Origin: Tragulus kanchil
Lineage: Eukaryota; Chordata; Mammalia; Artiodactyla; Tragulidae
DNA: 64,000 bases
Direction: 5' to 3'
Assembly (NCBI GenBank): GCA_022376925.1
Contig: JAIOJX010000005.1
Location: 90,617,001 to 90,681,000 of the forward strand
Shown here: positions 23,816 through 36,021 of the stretch, piece after piece
How positions within the stretch are numbered: the stretch's first letter is position 1
Layout: the number at the start of each line of letters is the position of its first letter
The notes under the pieces: model-generated
The model's input: the letters and a program-made list of their open reading frames with translations, nothing else
Databases searched by the model: none
What the model was told of the DNA's origin: nothing
Made by a program: the position numbers and the translations under genes

Positions 23816-24959
23816 AAACAAAGTCAAAAATCTTTTAGTTTTTCCTCAAGGATTATAGATAATATTGTATATTATTGAATTCCTTTGAATCTGCAGAGAC
23901 TGAAACTCTCACCAGGTGGGAGGAGTTAACAGAATGCTGCCCAAAAGCAGAGACTGGTTGAAATCAGACTACTGATGCTGACTCCCAATTACCTCCCCAT
24001 CAACCAGTCAGAAGAACCTCCTGACACTTTAATTGGTTTTAATTTAAGAGTTTTGCACCCACTGTCTGATTAAATTTGTAATCGAATTTTAACTAATAAA
24101 TTAGGAAGCATCTACAGTAATTTCAGAGGGAGCATTTATGGTAATAAGAGTTCAGGCTTCTGGAATACTGACTGCGGTCTTAGAAAAAACGAGAGAACGG
24201 AGATGGAGAGGGAGTGAGGGAAGGAAGAAAGGTGATTAGAGCTAATGTTATTTTGACAAAAGGATGGTGGATTGGGGTACAGAGCAAGGAATATATAACT
24301 CCTTGAAGGAGTACACCTGAAGAATACTCATTCAATTAGTAGATAGTGATTGGTGTTAACACAGTTGGTTACCTGCTTTAATTCCATTTAACGCTCCCTG
24401 AGACCCTAAAGCGTTTATTATTATTCTTTGTCTCTTTTACAGATTAGGGAACTGAGACAACACTTTAGTTAAATAACTTCCGCAATCATAGAACTAGTAA
24501 TCTACAGAAATTGAATATGAGCTCTAACAAATTCTGATTAGTGCACTTAAGAACGGGATATACTGCTTTAACAGAAATCCATCGGGAGCATACTGTCCTT
24601 ATTCACTACCAATTTTTATTTATAATTTAGATAAAAAATATACATGATCTACTGATCAAACTTAAGTATAATCTAAAACAGGGAGTGGAGCTAAAGTTTT
24701 AGAAAGGTCAGAGTCAGGATTCAAAATTATGTCAACAGGTTTCTTTGGTTCCTAGAACATATAACAACTGCCATTTGCAATGCAGTGCAGTGTTTCTCAA
24801 CCTCAGTGCTGCTAACATTTGGGGTTGGATAGACATTTGTTGTGAGGACCTGTCCTGTGCACTGTAAAATGTTTAGCAGCATAATAATGCCTAGTCATTA
24901 AACAAAGTCAAAAATCTTTTAGTTTTTCCTCAAGGATTATAGATAATATTGTATATTAT

Positions 24960-25450
24960 TGAATTCCTTTGAATCTGCAGAGACTGAAACTCTCACCAGG
25001 TGGGAGGAGTTAACAGAATGCTGCCCAAAAGCATGGAGACCCCAGACTGGTTGAAATCAGACTACTGATGCTGACTCCCAATTACCTCCCCATCAACCAG
25101 TCAGAAGAAAGTCCATGAGCTGATCATGCCCTGATGTAGGAACACTATAAAACTCCTCACTGAAAAGGGGATCCTGCAGGGCTGCTGTGTGACGGTCTGG
25201 AGGGGTGGGATGGAGGAGGAGGGGAAACACATGTGACTAATCTGGGAACATATCTGTAAACAACAAAACTCTGTAAAAGTTAAAAGTAAAATAAAAATTA
25301 AAAAAGAAAGAAGAAGAAGAAGAAGAAAAAAACTCACTATCATTTCCAGGGCAGGACACACAGTTTTGAGGGGATTAGGTCACTGTGGCCCCTTTTGCTT
25401 GGCAAAGCAATAAAGTTATCCTTTTCTGTTTCACCCAGACATTCTAAGGT
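24960..25450 (+). repeat. Probable ERV1-like LTR relic split by L1 tail
   Basis: cccaattacctccccatcaa, cagtcagaagaaagtccatg and, after an L1 insertion, ggcaaagcaataaagttatc are reminiscent of a class I ERV LTR (late U3, then the polyadenylation region). The family and both ends are uncertain. Confidence 0.35.
25158..25305 (+). mobile_element. Short L1 3' UTR insertion
   Basis: gctgctgtgtgacggtctgg and gactaatctgggaacatatc match the 17085-17220 tail, followed by a GAA-rich tail to 25330. Confidence 0.8.
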
Positions 25451-25546
25451 TTAATCTGGCACTCTAGTGTACAGAGGTCAAATTTCAGCAACACCAAGTG
25501 TCACCTGGGAGGCAAAAGTCACTCCTGGTTAAAAACCATTATTTTA

Positions 25547-25811
25547 GGGCTTCCTTGGTGGTCTAGTAGGTAAAGAGTCCACCTTGCAGTGCAAGGGGCA
25601 CCAGTTCAATCCTTGGCCTAGGAAGATTCCATATGTCATGGAGCAGCTGGTCTGGTGTGTCCAATTACGGACACAGCACATGTGCCCAGAGCTGGTGCTC
25701 TGCAATGAGAGAGGCAACTGCGATGGGAGGCCCACACAGGCCAAAGAATAAAGATAGATGAAAATAGATAAAATGAAAAACTAATAAAAGAGGCCAAAAT
25801 TAAAAAAAAAT
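25547..25811 (+). mobile_element. Long-tail SINE, diverged
   Basis: gggcttccttggtggtctag, cttgcagtgcaaggggcacc and tail gatgggaggcccacacaggc, then an A-rich end. Older than the copies at 14211 and 27975, judged by substitutions. Confidence 0.88.
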
Positions 25812-26094
25812 ACATACACATAATGATTTAGTCTTTTGTCACATACTGTTTTATTTAATTCTCATAATTCTGGTGAGAGGTAGGTAAAGTTGAAATCAAA
25901 ACCAAAGTTATCTGATTCTGAGTGCTATGCTCTCATCAAGATGAGATTAAGTGCTGAATGTAAAATCCTGCACTTAGAGCCAAACAACAGCAAAACATAA
26001 GCTCATGGTGAGAGAATTATGAGAGTTAGCACCTGTGGAAGAAAACGTATTTGGATGACTAGCCTACATTTGTTGAGGCCTTACACCTCTTCAG

Positions 26095-26285
26095 ATTCTA
26101 TGTGCACAAATGCATGTAATCCTCACAAGTAGCTGCCACAAGATAGATAATATTATAACCTCCATTTTGGAGTAGAAGGACATTGAAGTTTATAGACATC
26201 GCATTGTAGTAGAGGTAAAGTGACAATGCCATGTTTTGAATTCAAGTAGTCTGATTCTAGTGTCAATGATTTTAGCTACTAAATA
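26095..26285 (-). repeat. MIR relic
   Basis: aatcctcacaagtagctgcc, cctccattttggagtagaag and gaattcaagtagtctgattc follow the reverse MIR consensus in order. Confidence 0.55.
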
Positions 26286-26512
26286 ATACTTCACACACAC
26301 ACACAAAGGAAGCATCACTGTAATGACATGGCTAGGAGAAAAATACTAAAGCATATTTTTTTTACCAAATGAAACTAGGTCCTTTCACGTGTGCATGATA
26401 AAGCCAATCTACTGATAGTGAGTTGTGGTGAAGGAAAGTGCTGGTCCTGCGCAAAAATTCCTAACTCCTCCATAGGTTTGGGGGAAGATCTGGCGTAAAA
26501 TCTGGCAGGAGG

Positions 26513-26864
26513 GGGCTTCCCTGGTAGCTCAGTGGTAAAGAATTCACCTGCCAATGCAGGAGACACAGGTTCGATCCCCGATCCAGGAAGATCCCACATG
26601 CTGCAGAGCAACTAAACCCGTGAGCCACAATTGAGCCTGTGCTCTAGAGCCTCGAAGTCGCAACTATTGAGCCCACGTGTCGCAACTACTGAAGCCCGTG
26701 TGCCCTAGAGCCCGAGTTCCACAACAAGAGAAGTCACCACAACAAGAAGTCTGCTCATCTCAACTGGAGAGTGGCCCCCACTCTCTGTGACTACAGAAGA
26801 GCCTGTGGCAGCAGTGTAAACCCAGAATAGCAAAAATAAAAATAAATAAATTAAAATTTAAAAA
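26513..26864 (+). mobile_element. CHR-1/Bov-tA-type SINE, full length
   Basis: Head gggcttccctggtagctcag, B box ggttcgatcccc, then repeated 'caactactgag'-type units and tail actggagagtggcccccact. The duplication of about 15 bases at 26498-26512 and 26865-26879 has one mismatch. Confidence 0.9.
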
Positions 26865-27365
26865 AAATCTGTCAGGAGGTCTGCAGGGCGTGTGACCTTC
26901 CTCTGATTGGTTGGTAAGAATGTTATAGGGTGGTGTTCCAGGAATCTCAGTCGTAAGTCTTCTGGTTCCAGCCAGTCTGTGGGTCAAGTGCTTTTGTGCA
27001 ACCTGAGTTACCACCTGTCTCTGGGTGGGGCCCTAGTTCTGGTAGAATAACTCAGAAATGTATCCGATTGTTACACATATCCCTTGAGGAGGAACCAGGA
27101 CCCTATCCCACTGCTGCACTATTGTTTCCTTTCCTTTCCTTTGTTTCTGAATTCCCTCACTCTAATCAGTAACTATTTGCATCTGCCCTTTGCAACTCAG
27201 AAAAGAGTCTAGGAGGCTGAAAACTTTTTCCTACAAACAAGATACCCGGGACACAGAAGTGTGCCCAGGAGTGACCCCCCAAGGTCTCGCTCAGTTTCAA
27301 TCCCCTCTTGAGAAACAATTGGTAGGGAAAAAAAACTGACATAGAAAAACTGTATGAAGCAGAAG

Positions 27366-27536
27366 ATATGGGTTCAGTCCTTGGGAAGCGAAGATCAATC
27401 CCTTGGATAAGTGAATGGCTACTCATTCCAGTGTTCTTGCCTGGAGAATTCTATCTACAGGGAAGCTTGGTGGGCTACACCCCGTAGGGTCACAGGGAGT
27501 CCACATGACTGAGCCAGTAACACTTACACTTTCAGG
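27366..27536 (+). mobile_element. Bov-A monomer-like SINE
   Basis: gcctggagaattctatctac, ggtgggctacaccccgtagg and catgactgagccagtaacac are a diverged Bov-A unit, a ruminant-specific sequence derived from the BovB 3' end. Confidence 0.8.
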
Positions 27537-27974
27537 GAGTTTAGACTAAGAAAGGTGTATAAACAAATTTTATTACTTCTTAATTAGTCTACTACTCTAA
27601 ACACAAGTACCTTTATTAAACCTTCACAAATGATGGTGTCAAAATGACATTTAAACAGCCTATTCCAAAAAGAAAAAAAACTACAACAGCCTATAAGTTC
27701 CAGGGTCCCATTTCTATGAGATCTCTGTGGTTATAAATTAATTTTTTTCACCTGTTAATCTGCCTTGTGTCAATTTAATTATCAGATCAGTTGAAAGAAC
27801 TCAAAGGAAATAGGGGTAATATTTCCCTGTACCCAACATAGCAAATTAGCAAACACTGACTTAGGTGCCATTGATTCTAGGGGAAATAAAGAGTTAGTTA
27901 GGTTCTTGTGAGTTTCTGGTCACAATTTTTCATTAATTCATCAATACATAAGCTTTCTGCATTGTATTTCTTTT

Positions 27975-28290
27975 ATTTATTTATTTATTTATTTTGGGCG
28001 GGGGGTCGGGTCGGGGAGGGAGGGGTGCGGGCGGGCCACTTCTATTGGTCTTTCATTTCTCTGTTTTCACCCGTCTTTGTTCTTTGGCTCCTGTGGGCCT
28101 CCCATCGCGGTGGCCACTGTCGTTGCAGAGCCAGCTCTGGGCGCATGCGCTCCAGAGCTCTGGCTCGGTGATTGGACACATCAGTCCAGCCGCTCTGCGG
28201 CACGTGGGATCTTCCCAGGCCAGGGATCGAACCGGCGCCCCTTGCACTGCAAGGCGGTGTCCTTATCCACTGGACCACCAGGGGAAGCCC
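27975..28290 (-). mobile_element. Young long-tail SINE with perfect TSD
   Basis: Complete element, reverse of gggcttcccctggtggtcca ... B box ggttcgatccctgg ... tail, starting in a taaa-type run. A perfect 17-base duplication (tgcattgtatttctttt) lies at 27958-27974 and 28291-28307. It is one of the best templates for this subfamily in the window and is not affected by a tandem pair. Confidence 0.95.
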
Positions 28291-28756
28291 TGCATTGTAT
28301 TTCTTTTTAAGGACACCTAATTTAATGTGTGTTGTTTATTCATTAACACTGAACTCATGGCCATCAACACTAAATATAACCCATGTCTAAGTGCAGCCAA
28401 TCTAACACACATTATTTCCTTCCTAAGGTAGCACAGCCTTCTTATGCACTTGGGGACTCTTAAACTAGTGAAATCATCCACACACACACAAAAAAACAAA
28501 ACAAAGCACAAAGATGCAAAACTCGAGGCACTAAACAGAGGAAAAGTACACTTTTTAAAGTGTAGGTGCTGAAACAAACAAGCAGAGTGTCGCCTTTTTC
28601 TGCCTCAGCTAAGGGGTATCAAATGACTCAGGTTTTTGACACTGCATATCAGCCATTGACCAACAAATTATCGTGTGTTTTGATTGCAAATAGATTTTAG
28701 GACATAGGCCAATTAACAAATATGGTCAATTGGAGTTCATTTTTGTAAAACGAGAT

Positions 28757-29077
28757 CTTTTTATTTATTTATTTAATTTGGGGTTGCACTGGGTCTTCAT
28801 TGCTATGTGTGGACTTTCTCTAGTTGTGGAGATCAGTGCCTACCCTCTAGTTGTGGTGTGAGGGCTTATTTGCAGTGACTTCTTTGGTTGCTGAGCCCGG
28901 GCTCTAGAATGGGTTCACTATTTGTGTAAAAAAATAATGAGAAAACAAACAAAAAGTAGTTGTGATGCGTGAGCTTCATTGCCCCATAGCACGAGGACTC
29001 TTCCCATACTAAGGATTGAACCTGTGTTCTCTTCATTGGCAGGTGGATTCTTATCCACTGGACCACCAGGGAATTCC
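28757..29077 (-). mobile_element. CHR-1-like SINE, diverged
   Basis: gggttgcactgggtcttcat and right end ccactggaccaccagggaat. A ~60-base AT-rich stretch at 28924-28962 interrupts it. Confidence 0.75.
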
Positions 29078-29221
29078 ACAGTCAGGCATGCAGGATCTAG
29101 TCTTATCCAATCTTAACATTTTTATTGTACTTACATCTAATCCTTTCTGTACTTTTTTTTCTAAAAGAAGATAGTAACGTTAGCACTGTTTTGTTTTTTA
29201 TTTTTATAATTTTACTTATTT

Positions 29222-29553
29222 ATTTATTTTTGGCTACTCTGGGTTTTCACTGCTGCCACAGGCTCTTCTGTAGTCACAGAGAGTGGGGGACACTCTCCAG
29301 TTGAGATGAGCAGACTTCTTGTTGTGGTGACTTCTTTTGTTGTGGAACTCAGGCTCTAGGGCACATGGGCTTCAGTAGTTGCGGCACATGGGCTCAACAA
29401 TTGTGGCTCCGAGTCTCTAAAGCACAGGCTCAGTTGTGGCTCACAGGCTTAGTTGCTCTGCAGCATGTGGGATCTTCCTGGATCACGGATCAAACCTGTG
29501 TCTCCTGCATTGGCAGGTGAATTCTTTACCACTGAGCTACCAGGGAAGCCCTA
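29222..29553 (-). mobile_element. CHR-1/Bov-tA-type SINE
   Basis: Reverse of the element type at 26513 (agagagtgggggacactctc ... ctgagctaccagggaagccc). tacttattt at 29213-29221 and 29554-29562 is a probable duplication. The part from 29271 repeats at 30443-30722, where its left part is missing. Confidence 0.88.
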
Positions 29554-29554
29554 T

Positions 29555-30443
29555 ACTTATTTTTTGAAGGAAATAAAATATTACAGCCACAGCTGAAGCC
29601 CTTTTCTCTTCCGTCTTAGAAGCAGCCACTATCCTAAATTTGGTGTTTATTGTTGCATATATATTTTATATATTTACTACTTATATGTACTACGTATGTA
29701 AGTATTCACAAGTGGTCATTGTTCTGCCTACCTTAGAACTTTGTGTAAATCATATAACAGGTCCTATGTCTCTGCTACTTATTTCCCCCTTTAAAATGTT
29801 TTTTTTTTTTTAAACATGTTTTTGAGAATTATCCATATTGATACATATTGATGTAGAGAATTCTGCATAGAATGAGTTTATTTGCCTTTGTACTAATGAA
29901 GATTTATGTCCTATGTTTTGCTCTTTTGATTTTGTTAATATCTCTTAGTGTATACATGTGTGCATGCTCAGTCATATCTGACTCTTCAGGACCCCATGGA
30001 CTATAGCCCACCAGGCTTCTATGTACATGGAATTTTCCAGTCAGGAAAATTGGATTGGGTTGACATTTCCTACTCCAGGGGATCTTCCCAGTCCAGGGAT
30101 CAAACCCTAATCTCCTGTGTCTTCTGTATGGGTAAGTGGATTCTTTACGACTGCCCCACCTGAGAAACCCAAATGTCACTTTGTATTTGCATGCAATTGT
30201 TTGCTAGAATGTATACAAAAGAATGGGATTACTGGATTTTAAGAATGTGCCTTTTCAGATTTATTAGGTATTACAAAATTTTTCTCCATTTTGTACTTCT
30301 GTCAGCAACGAATGAGAGAAGAGAGTTCTCATTGCTTCCTGTTCTCACCAACACTTGCTATTGTTAGATTTAAATTGTGTTGCCAATTTGAAGATTATGC
30401 AACGGTACCTCACTGTGTTATTATTTTGAATTCCACTTATTAT
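29555..30443 (-). repeat. Old L1 (L1M-type) relic split by a Bov-A unit
   Basis: ctatcctaaatttggtgttt, gaatgggattactggatttt and tctcaccaacacttgctatt match reversed L1 3' UTR/ORF2 phrases in order. A Bov-A unit sits at 29948-30168. The whole stretch repeats at 30726-31612 and the L1 continues to about 31950. Confidence 0.65.
29948..30168 (-). mobile_element. Bov-A-type SINE
   Basis: gtgtgcatgctcagtcatat, gaccccatggactatagccc and right end gccccacctgagaaaccc: a diverged Bov-A/Bov-tA3-like unit, ruminant-specific. Repeated at 31117-31337. Confidence 0.85.
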
Positions 30444-31116
30444 TCACAGAGAGTGGGGACACTCCAGTTGAGAAGAGCAGACTTCTTGTTGTGGTGACTT
30501 CTTTTGTTGTGGAACTCAGGCTCTAGGGCACATGGGCTTCAGTAGTTGCGGCACATGGGCTCAACAATTGTGGCTCCGAGTCTCTAAAGCACAGGCTCAG
30601 TTGTGGCTCACAGGCTTAGTTGCTCTGCAGCATGTGGGATCTTCCTGGATCACGGATCAAACCTGTGTCTCCTGCATTGGCAGGTGAATTCTTTACCACT
30701 GAGCTACCAGGGAAGCCCTATACTTATTTTTTGAAGGAAATAAAATATTACAGCCACAGCTGAAGCCCTTTTCTCTTCCGTCTTAGAAGCAGCCACTATC
30801 CTAAATTTGGTGTTTATTGTTGCATATATATTTTATATATTTACTACTTATATGTACTACGTATGTAAGTATTCACAAGTGGTCATTGTTCTGCCTACCT
30901 TAGAACTTTGTGTAAATCATATAACAGGTCCTATGTCTCTGCTACTTATTTCCCCTTAACATGTTTTTTTTTTTTTTTTTAAACATGTTTTTGAGAATTA
31001 TCCATATTGATACATATTGATGTAGAGAATTCTGCATAGAATGAGTTTATTTGCCTTTGTACTAATGAAGATTTATGTCCTATGTTTTGCTCTTTTGATT
31101 TTGTTAATATCTCTTA

Positions 31117-31337
31117 GTGTATACATGTGTGCATGCTCAGTCATATCTGACTCTTCAGGACCCCATGGACTATAGCCCACCAGGCTTCTATGTACATGGA
31201 ATTTTCCAGTCAGGAAAATTGGATTGGGTTGACATTTCCTACTCCAGGGGATCTTCCCAGTCCAGGGATCAAACCCTAATCTCCTGTGTCTTCTGTATGG
31301 GTAAGTGGATTCTTTACGACTGCCCCACCTGAGAAAC
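31117..31337 (-). mobile_element. Bov-A-type SINE, duplicate of 29948
   Basis: Near-identical second copy within the tandem pair that starts at 29271. Confidence 0.85.
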
Positions 31338-31613
31338 CCAAATGTCACTTTGTATTTGCATGCAATTGTTTGCTAGAATGTATACAAAAGAATGGGATTA
31401 CTGGATTTTAAGAATGTGCCTTTTCAGATTTATTAGGTATTACAAAATTTTTCTCCATTTTGTACTTCTGTCAGCAACGAATGAGAGAAGAGAGTTCTCA
31501 TTGCTTCCTGTTCTCACCAACACTTGCTATTGTTAGATTTAAATTGTGTTGCCAATTTGAAGATTATGCAACGGTACCTCACTGTGTTATTATTTTGAAT
31601 TCCACTTATTATT

Positions 31614-31950
31614 AGTGAGATTGAGCATTTTGTCATTCATTTATTGGCGATTTGATTTTATATTACTCTTGAATTGTCTGCAATAGCTTTTGCCAGTAAT
31701 TGCCTGGTGGTCCAATGGCTGGAATCTTTTACACTTTAACTGCTGAGGGCATGGCTTCAGCTAAATCACTAAGATCCCACAAGCCCTGTGGCATGGCCAA
31801 AAATAAATAAATAGCTTTTGCCCTTTTTTTGGTAATAGATTTTGTTTGTCCTTATCCATTGATTGGATTTGTTTATGTATTCCGATACTAAGTCTTTGTC
31901 AGTCTTAAGAGATTCAAATATCTTATCTACTACATGTAGCCTTTCATGGA
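31614..31950 (-). repeat. Old L1 relic with a CHR-2-like SINE (31697-31813)
   Basis: gagattgagcattttgtcat and ccgatactaagtctttgtca are reversed L1 phrases. They flank a short + strand SINE (gcctggtggtccaatggctg ... ggcatggccaaaaataaa) at 31697-31813. Confidence 0.6.
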
Positions 31951-32279
31951 TCAAAGCTGAGAGGGTCTCTGCTGTCCTAAATTTGGGTTCTTTATGGTTG
32001 CCCTGGGGGGTCATCATTAGTTACTCCTAAAGGAATAAGCATGAAAGACTGTGCTTGAAACAAATTCTCCTTGTGTGATAGTGGCATATGTCACTTTCTC
32101 TTATATTACACTCTGGGGAACACTTCGTATGCCCACACCTACTGCAAGGGAGGTTGGGAGATCTGAACAATTTTGGTGAATTGTTACCAGTCTAGTAGCA
32201 TTTAGCTTTATTTCTCTCTCTCTCTCTCTCTCGCTCTTTTTCTTTTTTGTATTGCACTTGTCTGGTTTCAGTACCAGGT

Positions 32280-32895
32280 TTATTATCCTCATAAAATAGT
32301 TGTGGGTTATTTCTTTGTTTTTCTATTTTCTGGAACAGTCTGTATAAGACAGAGCTTATTTGTTCTTTGATTGTTGATTGTTTGGTAGCACTTATAAATC
32401 TTTCAGACCACAGGGGAGAATTTGGTGTGGAGGTAGGGGGACATTTTAAACTTCTGACTCACTTTGTTACATGGTTACATTCAGGTTTCCTTCTTGCTCT
32501 TGGCAAGCTATTTTTTTCCTACCAAAAAAAAATGTGCATTTTGTCTACATTTTTTATTTCTTGCCATAAAATTGCTTTTAGGTATTTTCCCCTGTTCTTT
32601 TTTGCCTTGCTGAATCTTACTATCTATTCCTCTGGTATTTTGCTATTTACCTTAGCAGCATTCTCCATGTTTGATAGGTAGATTTTAAGCTATCATCATT
32701 ATTAGTATCTGTTAATCTCTATATTTACTTCACTTCTGACCCACAATTTATTTAGAAACTATTTTAGACTTCTAAATATCCATGTTATTTTAGACATATA
32801 TTATTAAGTAATTCTCCTTAATTGCCTTATGATCAGAAATCTTGCTGCCACTCTTTGGAGAAGCAAGAGATCATGGTTGGTAAGAGTATATGCCC
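32280..32895 (-). repeat. Old L1 relic
   Basis: ctattttctggaacagtctg and ttgtttggtagcacttataa, then gccttatgatcagaaatctt, are reversed fragments of an old L1 ORF2. Heavily decayed; a (TC)n run lies at 32213-32233 just before it. Confidence 0.5.
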
Positions 32896-33071
32896 TAGGG
32901 TCTTCCCTGATGGTTAAGACTCCACACTGCCAGTGCAGGGAGCCCAGGTTCCATCCCTGGTCGGGAAACTAGACCCCACATGCCACAACTAAAGATCCCA
33001 CGTGCCATAACGAAGATCAAAGGTCCCTTTGCCACAACTAAGACTCAGCACAGCCAAATAAATATATTTAG
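32896..33071 (+). mobile_element. CHR-2-like SINE
   Basis: gtcttccctgatggttaaga, ggttccatccctggtcggga and tail aagactcagcacagccaaat. Repeated at 33988-34163. Confidence 0.8.
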
Positions 33072-33202
33072 AGTATACGCTCCATAATTAAGCATTTATC
33101 TCCTTGTCCCAGTAGGAATTGTGTATCAGGGCAACTAAATAATCTCAGGGCAACCAAATAATCTCAGTTGATGAGAGAAATCTCATCTTTAAAGAAGAAT
33201 GA

Positions 33203-33475
33203 GGGCTTCCCTGGTGGTCCAGTGGGTAAGGAGACTGCCTTGCAGTGCAAATGGCGCCTGTTTGATCCCTGGCATGGAAGGATCCCCGTGCAGCTGGAGT
33301 GGCTGGACCAGTGTGTTCAGTTATGAGCCGGCGCTCTGGAGGGCATGCGCCCAGAGTCGGTGCTCCACAGTGAGAGAGGCAACTGAGATGGGAGGCCCAC
33401 ACAGGCCAAGAATTAAGATGGATGAAAATAAATACATGAATGACCAATAAAAGAGGCCAAAATTTTAAATAAATG
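33203..33475 (+). mobile_element. Long-tail SINE
   Basis: gggcttccctggtggtccag, cttgcagtgcaaatggcgcc and tail gatgggaggcccacacaggc. Repeated at 34295-34567. The two copies differ at about 33283-33300 by several bases in the B-box-distal part. Confidence 0.88.
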
Positions 33476-34294
33476 TATTGAAAAAGAATGACCACTAACA
33501 TAAATGTATTAGAAACGACAGAACTAAACAATAACCATTGTAGAACCATTAAAGTTAAAGGATTATTTGAAACTAGGTCATCAATGAATGTCGAAACCAT
33601 TACGTCAAGTGATGATGGAAGACAGGATGACAACATATCCATTGCCAAATTACCACTCCACCAACTATTTGCTGGAAAAAAAAAAGGTAAACCATAGCAT
33701 TGCAGTAATGGAACCTGGGTGTCACCACTTTAACTCAGTGATTTACTTTTAGCAAATTATGTTTGATAGGTAGATTTTAAGCTATCATCATTATTAGTAT
33801 CTGTTAATCTCTATATTTACTTCACTTCTGACCCACAATTTATTTAGAAACTATTTTAGACTTCTAAATATCCATGTTATTTTAGACATATATTATTAAG
33901 TAATTCTCCTTAATTGCCTTATGATCAGAAATCTTGCTGCCACTCTTTGGAGAAGCAAGAGATCATGGTTGGTAAGAGTATATGCCCTAGGGTCTTCCCT
34001 GATGGTTAAGACTCCACACTGCCAGTGCAGGGAGCCCAGGTTCCATCCCTGGTCGGGAAACTAGACCCCACATGCCACAACTAAAGATCCCACGTGCCAT
34101 AACGAAGATCAAAGGTCCCTTTGCCACAACTAAGACTCAGCACAGCCAAATAAATATATTTAGAGTATACGCTCCATAATTAAGCATTTATCTCCTTGTC
34201 CCAGTAGGAATTGTGTATCAGGGCAACTAAATAATCTCAGGGCAACCAAATAATCTCAGTTGATGAGAGAAATCTCATCTTTAAAGAAGAATGA

Positions 34295-34567
34295 GGGCTT
34301 CCCTGGTGGTCCAGTGGGTAAGGAGACTGCCTTGCAGTGCAAATGGCGCCTGTTTGATCCCTGGCATGGGAGGATCCCCCGTACCGCGGAGTGGCTGGAC
34401 CAGTGTGTTCAGTTATGAGCCGGCGCTCTGGAGGGCATGCGCCCAGAGTCGGTGCTCCACAGTGAGAGAGGCAACTGAGATGGGAGGCCCACACAGGCCA
34501 AGAATTAAGATGGATGAAAATAAATACATGAATGACCAATAAAAGAGGCCAAAATTTTAAATAAATG
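34295..34567 (+). mobile_element. Long-tail SINE, duplicate of 33203
   Basis: Second copy. It reads atcccccgtaccgcggagtg where the first reads atccccgtgcagctggagtg, the largest internal difference of this pair. Confidence 0.85.
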
Positions 34568-34833
34568 TATTGAAAAAGAATGACCACTAACATAAATGTA
34601 TTAGAAACGACAGAACTAAACAATAACCATTGTAGAACCATTAAAGTTAAAGGATTATTTGAAACTAGGTCATCAATGAATGTCGAAACCATTACGTCAA
34701 GTGATGATGGAAGACAGGATGACAACATATCCATTGCCAAATTACCACTCCACCAACTATTTGCTGGAAAAAAAAAAGGTAAACCATAGCATTGCAGTAA
34801 TGGAACCTGGGTGTCACCACTTTAACTCAGTGA

Positions 34834-35825
34834 TTAATCTTAAGTCTTTTTTAGTCAACAATCAGACATGATATGTTTCCTATGTACTGTAATGTGAAGC
34901 ACATAGAATAACTTATGAAATATTCTTGCTAAAATATTTAATCTGAATCTGTTGATGTGTGGTAGTAAACAACAAAATTCTGTAAAAAATAAAATAAAAT
35001 ATTTAACTTGCATCTAAACAAGCTTTAGACCTAAGTTCTGGTTTACAGCATACACAAAAAGCAGAAAAAAGAAGTTAAAACAATATCTAAAGAAAAAAAT
35101 TGGGTAAATCTAGGAGTGAAATATTCTAAAATTATCTTTAGTGCTTTAATGACACAAAAAAGTGATGAGAGGGCTTTATTAAGATAAGAAATTAAAGAGA
35201 TGAAAAAGAAAGAAAGACAACCCAAATGCAAAGCAATGAGTGGTTTTTTATTAAATCTCAATTTGACTAAGCCAGAAATCAATGACATGCTGGAGACAAC
35301 TGGGAAAATTTTGATAACAATAGAATATTACATGATATAAGGGGATTGCAGTTAGTTTTATTAGGATAATAATTGTATTGTAGGGAAATTCTTTGGAGTG
35401 AAGCATTCTGGTGTCTATTTTTTAATGAACATACCACTTTCCTCCTTAGAAAGAAAAAAACCATTCTGATTTATTTCCTATAAAATTTTCCAACTCTGAT
35501 TTCAGTTTACATCTCTAGTCTATGAAGGTTGTCTATACCACAAGTAATTTCTTTTCTGCTCAGGATGCCCTTCTTTACCTTCTCCATGTAAATTGATTAA
35601 ATTGTTAAAATTGGTGTCCATTATATGTGCACATTTGCACATAAATTAAAGGTCACCAAAACCAATATTAAACATTTTTAATAGTGGCAATATATTGGCC
35701 ATTCTAAATGTATAAAAACAGATAAAACCAGAAGGATTCGTATATATCATGGAAAAGAGGTTGGGAATCAAATTGTGAGTGGTTGTTAAAGGGGACTTAA
35801 CTCTAAGGGCTCTACATCTTTTTGA
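34834..35825. other. Unannotated AT-rich intergenic DNA
   Basis: Only a short L1 3'-tail-like piece (gtaaacaacaaaattctgta, about 34966) is recognisable. Confidence 0.5.
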
Positions 35826-36021
35826 AAAAAAGAAAATACTAGAAGAAATATGACCACATGGCAAAACTTATCAGTTCAGTGTGCTAAGGCTGTGTTTTTG
35901 CACGTATCTTAAAAATTTTTCTTTGTTTAAAAAAAAAATTGTGTATCTGCAGACCACATTAGCCTGAACCACAGTCCAGTTTATCAGTTGATGATTCAGG
36001 CAATTTTCTTTATTTCTTTTC

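Larger units (their letters stand above)
22968..25108. repeat. Tandem pair 8 (22968-24014 / 24052-25108), period about 1084
   Basis: About 35 filler bases (24016-24050) at the junction. Copy one has lost ~10 bases near 23949. Confidence 0.95.
29271..31612. repeat. Tandem pair 9 (29271-30443 / 30443-31612), period about 1170
   Basis: The junction falls in the SINE at 29222 (cagagagtgggg). Length differs in the T-run near 30964. Confidence 0.95.
32667..34833. repeat. Tandem pair 10 (32667-33741 / 33759-34833), period 1092
   Basis: 17-base AT-rich filler (33742-33758) at the junction. Confidence 0.95.

Noticed and set aside
26513..26590. Possible tRNA gene (B box ggttcgatcccc)
   Set aside because: It is the tRNA-derived head of a SINE; followed by SINE body, with no mature acceptor stem. 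The same holds for the other SINE heads.
27994..28320. 108-codon frame on the + strand
   Set aside because: Lies within the SINE at 27975-28290.
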